Shown here piece by piece: positions 1 to 4,501 of a stretch of DNA of 6,953 nt. How positions within the stretch are numbered: position 1 is the stretch's first letter; every line of letters begins with the position of its first letter. The stretch spans positions 1-6,953 of the forward strand of contig JAFXHP010000022.1 in NCBI GenBank assembly GCA_017536285.1. The letters run 5' to 3'. Origin of the DNA: Clostridia bacterium. GTDB lineage: Bacteria; Bacillota_A; Clostridia; UMGS1883; HGM11501. The position numbers were made by a program, and so were the translations under genes. The notes below the pieces were generated by a model, which was not told the origin of the DNA, made no database searches, and worked only from the letters and a program-made list of their open reading frames with translations.

Positions 1-281
1 GTAATGTCATATTCGGGGACATAAATTCTGTGTCCCGATAAGATTTCGCCTGACGGAAAGTTTTTTCGGGGCTCATAGTCCGTTGTAAGGGGTAAAAATA
101 AATCATCACCCACCCGGCGTCCGTTTATGTAGCAATGGAAAAAGCCAAGTCCTAAAACGCGTAAAGTCGCCTTTTTCACCTCTGAAACAGAAAATTTTCC
201 TCGGAGTATGTAAAAGGCATCGGTATTATCATCGTTGCTTCCAAGCCACAGGGCGGAAGCGAAAACTTCATTTTGTTTCAT
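1..281 (-). CDS. Alpha-L-rhamnosidase-like protein (GH78), N-terminal part, cut by the window edge
   Basis: The frame opens at ATG 281-279 and runs off the window, giving 93 residues. The start is supported by an AAGGAG site 7 nt upstream. The sequence fits the N-terminal beta-sandwich domain of bacterial alpha-L-rhamnosidases: a 'GKFSVSEVKKATLRVLGLG' strand, then 'YINGRRVGDD', then 'LPLTTDYEPRKNF'. This is the usual order of xxYINGxRVGD and xTDYxxR in that domain. Such enzymes remove terminal L-rhamnose from plant or bacterial glycans; the catalytic (alpha/alpha)6 barrel would lie outside the window, so catalysis cannot be judged. No signal peptide is visible (MKQNEVFASALWLG), which suggests a cytoplasmic enzyme. 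It lies 11 bp behind the membrane gene 293-733 and is probably co-transcribed with it. It is likely the chromosomal gene bordering the cassette array rather than part of it. Another sugar hydrolase with the same accessory domain remains possible. Confidence 0.72.
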   Translation of the reverse strand, partial: MKQNEVFASALWLGSNDDNTDAFYILRGKFSVSEVKKATLRVLGLGFFHCYINGRRVGDDLFLPLTTDYEPRKNFPSGEILSGHRIYVPEYDI

Positions 282-288
282 GATAATT

Positions 289-294
289 CTCCTT
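289..294 (-). promoter_or_regulatory. Ribosome binding site of the rhamnosidase-like gene, overlapping the upstream stop codon
   Basis: AAGGAG on the minus strand, 7 nt before ATG 281. It shares bases with the TAA stop (295-293) of the preceding membrane gene, reading TAAGGAG, so translation of the two genes is likely coupled. Confidence 0.7.
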
Positions 295-733
295 AAACTA
301 TTTTGGCTTTCTTTTTATCAAGATGCCGTCCAAAAAGTACACCTGAGGCTAAAAAGAAAATTTCCAAAATAAATGCTAAAGCGGAACATAAAATTTCTGC
401 ACCTGTCGGCAGAAAATAGTTTATTTGAGAAAATAAAATATATCCGCCTGCAACTGGGCCTAAAATGGGAGAATTAAAAAATGAAGCAAACACAAGAACT
501 GTAACAGTCCATAAAAAATACCACAGGGATATTTTCGGGATACTTGCTTTGTGATTTTTAAATCCTGCAAGAAAGTATAAAACAGCTGCGGCTAGTATTC
601 CTGCTGCAGCACCTACAATAAGCCCTGTTTTTGAAGTTATTTTTAAAATATATACGGCAAAGGTCGCTGCCGCACATTCTACCGCGAAACCGATTGGAAG
701 TATCAGTAATCTCCATATAATAAGCTTTTTCAC
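293..733 (-). CDS. Four-helix membrane protein, single unit; putative immunity partner of the cassette 3 tail
   Basis: A 146-residue integral membrane protein of no family I recognise. Hydrophobic segments lie at about residues 5-30, 37-57, 68-88 and 112-135. The end is basic (RHLDKKKAKIV), which suggests a cytoplasmic C-terminus. The start is GTG 733, with AGAGGG 6 nt upstream; the overlapping ATG at 735 is followed at once by TGA, so it is not the start. The product begins MKKL like the 306-residue neighbour. Two features recur in the neighbouring membrane proteins: a GGY turn between helices 3 and 4 (AGGYILFSQINYFLP, about 95-109) and a terminal SGVLFGRHLDKKKA (130-143). The gene starts 24 bp after the tail gene 758-1102. 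By analogy with colicin-type immunity proteins it could protect against that tail, but this is inferred from position only. A transporter or secretion role is not excluded. Confidence 0.8.
   Translation of the reverse strand: MKKLIIWRLLILPIGFAVECAAATFAVYILKITSKTGLIVGAAAGILAAAVLYFLAGFKNHKASIPKISLWYFLWTVTVLVFASFFNSPILGPVAGGYILFSQINYFLPTGAEILCSALAFILEIFFLASGVLFGRHLDKKKAKIV
306..346 (-). repeat. 41-bp repeat at the end of a membrane gene, copy A
   Basis: This segment encodes SGVLFGRHLDKKKA. It matches 1653-1693 at 40 of 41 bases by my alignment; the single difference changes Leu to Phe. The flanking coding sequence is much more diverged, so the block looks like a recent exchange point or a strongly constrained end. 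Confidence 0.75.
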
Positions 734-757
734 ATCTATCCCTCTTTTTAATTAATA

Positions 758-1102
758 CTAATTATTATAATCATTCATAGTGCCGTTTTTCCATAAATCC
801 TCTTCTTGTAAAGGATCTTCTGCCACCTCTGTTCCGGGGTTCATACCGCTGACGGCATCTTCGCCAAGTAAAAGTGATAGCAAATATAAAGGTAAGTTTA
901 GCAGCCATGCCCAAGGAGAATAGTTTTCTTCCTCTTCCGATGCCTTTTTAGCTTCCTCTTTTTCTCTCTTTAGCCTTTCCTGTTCTCGCTTATAGTCCTC
1001 CATATTAAATGGCGGAGAATATGGAGCGAGCCAGGGTGTTGCGTTTTCACCTTTTCTGGAAACGGAATAATCATCGGAAAAGCCCATCTCGGCTTTGGTC
1101 AC
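758..1102 (-). CDS. Cassette 3: shared linker plus variable tail 3 (orphan C-terminal module)
   Basis: The frame gives 114 residues from GTG 1102, or 109 from ATG 1087. Neither start has a convincing ribosome binding site, so translation is uncertain. Residues 6-49 (from MGFSDDYSVSRK through the charged helix MEDYKREQERLKREKEE) are nearly identical to the matching parts of 2554-2904 and 3860-4216. After KKASEEEEN the sequence is unique: an aromatic and hydrophobic stretch (SPWAWLLNLPLYLLSLLLGE), then an acidic end finishing in NDYNN. The hydrophobic stretch could form one membrane helix. Upstream, the same frame reads LPVTGVLDDVTKAEM, the end of a peptidoglycan-binding domain, and is then cut by a stop at 1141-1139. 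A GCG codon in cassette 1 is GTG here, which creates the apparent start by chance. The membrane gene 293-733 follows at 24 bp. Most likely this is a displaced 3' module of a larger protein, expressed poorly or only after recombination. Confidence 0.55.
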   Translation of the reverse strand: MTKAEMGFSDDYSVSRKGENATPWLAPYSPPFNMEDYKREQERLKREKEEAKKASEEEENYSPWAWLLNLPLYLLSLLLGEDAVSGMNPGTEVAEDPLQEEDLWKNGTMNDYNN

Positions 1103-1130
1103 ATCGTCAAGAACACCTGTTACCGGAAGC
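951..1130 (-). repeat. Constant cassette segment, copy 3 (180 bp)
   Basis: Direct repeat of 4080-4259, with 5 mismatches in 180 bases by my alignment and no gaps, and of 2771-2947. It covers LPVTGVLDD...MGFSDDYSVSRK...SPPF...KREKEEA. Identity stops abruptly at both ends. Synonymous positions are almost unchanged, which points to recent duplication or gene conversion rather than protein-level constraint alone. Confidence 0.93.
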
Positions 1131-1156
1131 CAAGAGTATTATTGGATTTTCTTTAC
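1103..1156 (-). pseudogene. Remnant of a peptidoglycan-binding domain upstream of tail 3, broken by a stop
   Basis: In frame with tail 3, this stretch reads VKKIQ-stop-YSWLPVTGVLDDV. It aligns without gaps to IKKFHEKKGLPVTGVLDDE in cassette 2 and IKEFQEERELPVTGVLDDA in cassette 1. The stop is TAA 1141-1139. Only the last part of the domain remains, and it overlaps the last codons of the membrane gene 1153-1593 in another frame. The match 5' of LPVTG is short, so that part is less certain. Confidence 0.6.
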
Positions 1157-1593
1157 ATAGCAGAAGTTTCACTTTTTGTTGCGAGAAGCTTTTTTAACAA
1201 GTAACCGACTAAAATTAAAATGCCGGGGGATAAATAACCCAAAATTCTGATGAACCACGCCCAAAAAGCGTGACCTGTATAAAGCAGGTCAACTGTTGCT
1301 AAAGTAAAAGCATAGGCTCCGCCATAGGGGATAACAGTAAGGTCTGATATAATTTTATGTGAGAACATAATACTGCCAAGAATAATCTGTATTAATCTTG
1401 ATAAAAAGGGAAGAAGGGATGTAATCGGTGCAGCTGCAAGGGCTGTTTTTTTAGTACTGAAAACTCCCGCAATAAAATATAAAATGCTGAATAAGACGCA
1501 AAGCACCCATCTTGCGGGATTTGGTACTAAAAGATAATTTATTATCACAGATATTATTCCGAGTCCTAAGTGTAAAGAAAGTATTTTTAACAT
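1153..1593 (-). CDS. Four-helix membrane protein, single unit, second membrane gene of cassette 2
   Basis: A 146-residue protein with hydrophobic segments at about 3-23, 28-46, 55-77 and 112-136. The start ATG 1593 has GGAG 6 nt upstream. It lies 19 bp behind the 306-residue gene, so the two are probably one operon. It is the most diverged single-unit relative but keeps family landmarks: LYFIAG after helix 2 (38-43; compare VLYFLAG and LWYFFAG in the neighbours), a GGAY turn (91-94), and a final helix ending GILILVGYLLKKLLATK. Its stop (TAA 1155-1153) lies inside the remnant peptidoglycan-binding sequence of cassette 3, so the final residues are read from that remnant in a different frame. 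No tail gene lies directly before it, which makes it either an extra partner in cassette 2 or an orphan whose tail was lost. Function is unknown; immunity is inferred from context. Confidence 0.78.
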   Translation of the reverse strand: MLKILSLHLGLGIISVIINYLLVPNPARWVLCVLFSILYFIAGVFSTKKTALAAAPITSLLPFLSRLIQIILGSIMFSHKIISDLTVIPYGGAYAFTLATVDLLYTGHAFWAWFIRILGYLSPGILILVGYLLKKLLATKSETSAM

Positions 1594-1612
1594 ATTTATC
1601 TCCGGTTATAAA

Positions 1613-2533
1613 TTATTCTGATGCTTTTTCTTCATCATTTTTGAAGGACGGTGCTTTCTTTTTATCAAAATGCCGTCCAAAAAGTACACCTGATGAAATT
1701 AAGGCGAGTTCTACTGCAAAAGCTGATAGATAAATTATGGGCTTTGAGTCGGTAAACACTGATACAGTGCTCAAAATGGATATATAGCCTCCGCTGAGAT
1801 AAAGGGGGATAAAGGAGGTGCTTACAAATCTTAATATTACAGCAAGTACGTTCCATAGAGAAATGGCTGAAAGGGTTTTCAATAAATTGCCCTTTGAGGT
1901 TTTTATTCCGGCAAAAAAGTACCAAAGGCAACAAAGAGCACCTGAAATTATACGTCCTGATTCAAGTGCGATGTTTTGTTTAAGTACTGTATAGGGGATT
2001 TTTAAGAAAATAAGAGTTATTGAGTAGAAAAAGAGCATAGAGAGAATCCACAATAACAGAGAAGATATTTTATAATAAGTGAAAAATGGACGATTGCTGT
2101 ATTTGTTGGAAAGTCTGCCGTATATTATTCCGCTCATAAGGATAATCATCTCAAAAGCAAATCCAAGTATAAGACACAGTGCAGGAGATGTCACTGGAAA
2201 CATCACCGGGATGAAGTTGGTATAACAATAAAGAGCACCGCTTAGTAATAGGAGCAGAGGTTGACGGGTAAGAAGCACTGCAGAAGATATTATTATTGAC
2301 CAGATAGAAAAAATAAGTAAAAGCTTTTTGAGATTTACATCATAATACTTTTTCCCCATAAAAAAATATAATACAGAAACTAAGGCTATTGACAGACGAA
2401 CTGTAAGAGAATAGAAAGCTTCTGTGTCTAACCAATACTTCTGATCGAATAGTGTCAGTAATAGTAGTGTGAGGATTACGGGTATAAGCCATACAACATA
2501 GATTATAAAACGTGCAAATACTAATTTTTTCAT
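1613..2533 (-). CDS. Two-unit (about eight-helix) membrane protein; putative immunity partner of tail 2
   Basis: A 306-residue protein made of two tandem copies of the four-helix unit. Unit A is about 1-145 and ends MSGIIYGRLSNKY; unit B is about 150-292 and ends SSGVLFGRHFDKKKA. Further internal matches are VLYFFMGKKYYDVNLKKLLLIFSIWSI (55-80) against LWYFFAGIKTSKGNLLKTLSAISLWNV (203-229), and LSGALYCYTNFIPV against LSGGYISILSTVSV between helices 3 and 4 of each unit. The start ATG 2533 has an AAGGA site about 11 nt upstream, and the product begins MKKL like 293-733. It begins 20 bp after tail gene 2554-2904 and is followed at 19 bp by 1153-1593. The final 14 residues (NDEEKASE region) are charged and probably cytoplasmic. 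It is not a transporter family I recognise. I infer an immunity-like role from the fixed pairing with a variable hydrophobic tail. Confidence 0.82.
   Translation of the reverse strand: MKKLVFARFIIYVVWLIPVILTLLLLTLFDQKYWLDTEAFYSLTVRLSIALVSVLYFFMGKKYYDVNLKKLLLIFSIWSIIISSAVLLTRQPLLLLLSGALYCYTNFIPVMFPVTSPALCLILGFAFEMIILMSGIIYGRLSNKYSNRPFFTYYKISSLLLWILSMLFFYSITLIFLKIPYTVLKQNIALESGRIISGALCCLWYFFAGIKTSKGNLLKTLSAISLWNVLAVILRFVSTSFIPLYLSGGYISILSTVSVFTDSKPIIYLSAFAVELALISSGVLFGRHFDKKKAPSFKNDEEKASE
1653..1693 (-). repeat. 41-bp repeat at the end of a membrane gene, copy B
   Basis: This is the partner of 306-346, with 40 of 41 bases shared. It encodes SGVLFGRHFDKKKA at the end of unit B of the 306-residue membrane protein. 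Confidence 0.75.
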
Positions 2534-2553
2534 TTCTAATTACATCCTTCTTA

Positions 2554-2904
2554 TTAATTATAACCGTCAACAGGATAAGGATAGTTGGCATTATCGATAG
2601 CATTACCGCCTTGCAATAGATAATCGGATTGGGTTTCGGGAGTTTTATTTTCTTCGGCTAAATCAGCTCCGGATGGTGCGGCGTCTTTAAGGCTTCCAAA
2701 ACCTGTGAATAGCCAACCTAAAAATTTAGCTACCGCTTCTTTGTTTTTGTAATCTTCGTAATATTTTTTAGCCTCTTTTTCTCTCTTTAGCCTTTCCTGT
2801 TCTCGCTTATAGTCCTCCATATTAAATGGCGGAGAATATGGAGCGTGCCAGGGTGTTGCGTTTTCATCTTTTCTGGAAACGGAATAATCGTCGGAAAAAC
2901 CCAT
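2554..2904 (-). CDS. Cassette 2: shared linker plus variable tail 2 (orphan C-terminal module)
   Basis: There are 116 residues from ATG 2904, the only ATG, GTG or TTG available in frame after the upstream stop; no clear ribosome binding site precedes it. Residues 1-43 (MGFSDDYSVSRK...SPPFNMEDYKREQERLKR) match the other two cassettes almost exactly, with one residue fewer in the charged helix (KREKEAKK against KREKEEAKK). The tail is unique: YYEDYKNKEAVAKF, then a hydrophobic, Gly-rich stretch (FLGWLFTGFGSL), then an acidic, Asn-rich end (ENKTPETQSD...NANYPYPVDGYN). The hydrophobic part is short for a full membrane helix and could be an amphipathic insertion segment. Upstream in frame is half of a peptidoglycan-binding domain with no start. 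The two-unit membrane gene follows at 20 bp. The sequence does not decide between a small secreted or membrane-active domain and a silent donor module. Confidence 0.6.
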   Translation of the reverse strand: MGFSDDYSVSRKDENATPWHAPYSPPFNMEDYKREQERLKREKEAKKYYEDYKNKEAVAKFLGWLFTGFGSLKDAAPSGADLAEENKTPETQSDYLLQGGNAIDNANYPYPVDGYN

Positions 2905-2947
2905 GGCTTTCTTTGTTTCATCATCAAGAACGCCCGTTACCGGAAGC
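2771..2947 (-). repeat. Constant cassette segment, copy 2 (177 bp)
   Basis: Direct repeat of 951-1130 and 4080-4259, one codon shorter. The part coding for the linker and charged helix is almost identical to the other copies. The part coding for the end of the peptidoglycan-binding domain has diverged more (VLDDETKKAM against VLDDATKAEM), so the breakpoints or age differ along the segment. Confidence 0.9.
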
Positions 2948-3000
2948 CCTTTTTTCTCATGGAATTTCTTTATGCCTGCTTCTGTTTTTGTACTAAAAAT
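2905..3000 (-). pseudogene. Half of a peptidoglycan-binding domain upstream of tail 2, without a start
   Basis: In frame with tail 2 the sequence reads IFSTKTEAGIKKF, HEKKGLPVTGVL and DDETKKA. This aligns without gaps to the cassette 1 domain (TFDASTEAAIKEF, QEERELPVTGVL, DDATKAE). The first half of the domain (xxLQxxLxxLGY) is absent, and no ATG, GTG or TTG occurs in frame back to the upstream stop. Positions 2970-3000 overlap the end of the membrane gene 2970-3827 in another frame. Confidence 0.72.
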
Positions 3001-3827
3001 ATAATAAGATAGGTTATTGCAAACAGAATAGTACGGACAAGGGCAACTCCAATGATAATGGTAAGGAAATAGTAAAAGTTATGTTCTGCAAATAAAAGCA
3101 GAAGTAATATAAACTCCATAGAAAATAATGCAGAAACAGATAATATCCTTGTTTGCTTTTTGCCGATTACAGAACGGTTTAAAATCGGAATATATACAGG
3201 TTGAATTAAAAGCGTAAAAATAATAAGGTTAGCAGCAAACAAACAAAGATTATATGCGGTGTGACTTTCTTCAAAAAACGGCTCTGTAAAGATGAGTATC
3301 AGCCAAGATGATATAAACAGAAAAAGGGGAAGAAAGGTTAAGACAATTCTTGACACATTGCTCAAAGGCTTATAATTTTTTTCTTCAAGATGTCGTAAGT
3401 ACTTTTCTTTGTTTACCTTTTTGCCCAAAGTTACTCCGAGCAATATGAGAAGCCAGGGCGTAAATAAAAAGATATTGTTAATAATTCTTAAGAGAATATA
3501 ATTATCGGAATAAAAAAGGGGCATTGAAGAAAGCGAGTATATGTGCACACCGCCATATAATAATCTCTGAAATATTCCTAAAACATCATATTTCAGCAAG
3601 TAAATAAGAAAATAGGAATCGATGATATAAGCCAGGATTGAAAGGGCCGGCAGCAATAACAGATGCCTTTTTCTGACTTTATAGAAGAAAAAGCCCTCTG
3701 TAATAAAAAACAATGAGATAAGGATAGAAATTATTGTTATGGTAGTTGCAGACGCACCGGATGTATTCAACAAATAACCTACTAGGCCGAGTAATGCATT
3801 TGAAACAAGGATTATAAGTAACTGCAT
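2970..3827 (-). CDS. Two-unit membrane protein; putative immunity partner of tail 1
   Basis: A 285-residue integral membrane protein with hydrophobic segments at about 3-22, 28-49, 56-78, 112-134, 158-180, 190-213, 228-247 and 252-278. The start ATG 3827 has a strong AAAGGAGG site 9 nt upstream, the best in the window. The first half carries the family landmarks: a YGGVHIYSL turn (91-99) between helices 3 and 4, and a helix ending PWLLILLGVTLGKKVNKEK, comparable to SGVLFGRHLDKKKA in the neighbours. The second half is more diverged and lacks the GG turn. Its last residues (IFLVQKQKQA) are encoded by cassette 2 peptidoglycan-binding sequence in a different frame, and its stop lies there too. 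It begins 32 bp after tail gene 3860-4216. Immunity is inferred from the pairing; no enzyme or transporter motif is visible. Confidence 0.82.
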   Translation of the reverse strand: MQLLIILVSNALLGLVGYLLNTSGASATTITIISILISLFFITEGFFFYKVRKRHLLLLPALSILAYIIDSYFLIYLLKYDVLGIFQRLLYGGVHIYSLSSMPLFYSDNYILLRIINNIFLFTPWLLILLGVTLGKKVNKEKYLRHLEEKNYKPLSNVSRIVLTFLPLFLFISSWLILIFTEPFFEESHTAYNLCLFAANLIIFTLLIQPVYIPILNRSVIGKKQTRILSVSALFSMEFILLLLLFAEHNFYYFLTIIIGVALVRTILFAITYLIIFLVQKQKQA

Positions 3828-3836
3828 TTTGATATT

Positions 3837-3844
3837 CCTCCTTT
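3837..3844 (-). promoter_or_regulatory. Strong ribosome binding site of the 285-residue membrane gene
   Basis: AAAGGAGG, 9 nt before ATG 3827. The preceding tail modules have no comparable site, so the membrane genes appear better equipped for translation than the tails. Confidence 0.75.
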
Positions 3845-3859
3845 ACGGATTTTGAGATT

Positions 3860-4216
3860 TTATACCCCCATATAATTGTGAATTATTTGTTCGCCATGTC
3901 GTTCGGATAATTCGTTCAAATCATTTTCTATATTTTTTTGATATTCATCGTAAATTATATCTGACTCTTGAGAAAAGGGTTGTGCCCCTCCATGGTTATA
4001 AAGAAAACCGGCAATGAGAGTTGCTAAAAAAGAGAAAGGGTAACTCTCGTTTTCTTCCTCATCTTTTTTTGCTTTTAAGGCTTCTTCTTTTTCTCTCTTT
4101 AGCCTTTCCTGTTCTCGCTTATAGTCCTCCATATTAAATGGCGGAGAATATGGCGCGTGCCAGGGTGTTGCGTTTTTACCTTTTCTGGAAACGGAATAAT
4201 CATCGGAAAAGCCCAT
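3860..4216 (-). CDS. Cassette 1: shared linker plus variable tail 1 (orphan C-terminal module)
   Basis: There are 118 residues from ATG 4216, but the open frame continues upstream through a complete peptidoglycan-binding domain (4217-4501) with no start codon, so this ATG is probably internal and has no clear ribosome binding site. Residues 1-49 are the shared part (MGFSDDYSVSRKGKNATPW, SPPF, MEDYKREQERLKREKEE). The tail is unique: acidic EEENES, a hydrophobic stretch (YPFSFLATLIAGFLYN) long enough for a short membrane helix, then a polar, Glu- and Asn-rich helix-like end (DEYQKNIENDLNELSERHG) finishing NYMGV. The membrane gene 2970-3827 follows at 32 bp. The general plan (wall-binding domain, Pro-rich linker, charged helix, variable end) fits the C-terminus of a polymorphic secreted protein. 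The toxin role is inferred; a wall-anchored structural protein is the main alternative. Confidence 0.62.
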   Translation of the reverse strand: MGFSDDYSVSRKGKNATPWHAPYSPPFNMEDYKREQERLKREKEEALKAKKDEEENESYPFSFLATLIAGFLYNHGGAQPFSQESDIIYDEYQKNIENDLNELSERHGEQIIHNYMGV

Positions 4217-4259
4217 CTCGGCTTTGGTCGCATCGTCAAGAACACCTGTTACCGGAAGC
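4080..4259 (-). repeat. Constant cassette segment, copy 1 (180 bp)
   Basis: Direct repeat of 951-1130 (175 of 180 bases) and of 2771-2947. Here it sits inside the longest version of the frame, so this copy best shows the ancestral context: peptidoglycan-binding domain, linker, charged helix, variable tail. Confidence 0.93.
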
Positions 4260-4501
4260 TCTCGCTCTTCCTGAAACTCCTTTATAGCAGCTTCGGTACT
4301 TGCGTCAAAGGTTCCTGTGATGTCAACATCTGTGTAGCCGAGTTCATTAAGCCTTAATTGAATTCCGCCTACAACATTTTCGTCGGAATAGCCGCAGGGG
4401 ACGTAAGTTTTGTCAGTTTCAATGTTGGATGACGAAGCTTGTTTCGCATTACAGGAAGGTTCAAAATTGCTATAATTTGTTATAGCACCTGTTTTCTTAA
4501 A
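4217..4501 (-). pseudogene. Peptidoglycan-binding domain (PG_binding_1 type) in frame with tail 1, 5' end missing
   Basis: Translation continuous with tail 1 reads KKTGAITNYSNFEPSCNAKQ, then a Ser/Thr-rich spacer, CGYSDENVVGG, and a full peptidoglycan-binding repeat: IQLRLNELGY, ITGTFDASTEAAIKEFQ, LPVTGVLDDATKAEM. These are the usual xLQxxLxxLGY...TGxFDxxTxxAIKxFQ...L.VTGxxDxxT landmarks. The frame opens after TAG (4504-4502), which lies inside the last codons of the ABC-F gene, and contains no ATG, GTG or TTG before 4216. No signal peptide is present. It looks like the 5'-truncated end of a larger gene joined onto the ABC-F stop. Use of a non-standard start (ATA or ATT) is possible but nothing supports it. 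Confidence 0.75.

Noticed and set aside
951..4259. CRISPR array
   Set aside because: The three repeats are about 180 bp, protein-coding and separated by more than 1 kb of genes.
4157..4357. Plus-strand open frame across the cassette 1 constant segment (and the similar one at 1009-1197)
   Set aside because: Antisense shadows of the repeated coding segment. They reappear at the same place only because the DNA is repeated, and have low-complexity, domain-free translations.
4469..4486. Perfect 7-bp inverted repeat GCTATAA/TTATAGC just after the ABC-F stop, as a terminator
   Set aside because: The stem is almost all A/T with a 4-nt loop and only a weak T-run, and it lies inside the peptidoglycan-binding frame. 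Not strong enough to call a terminator.
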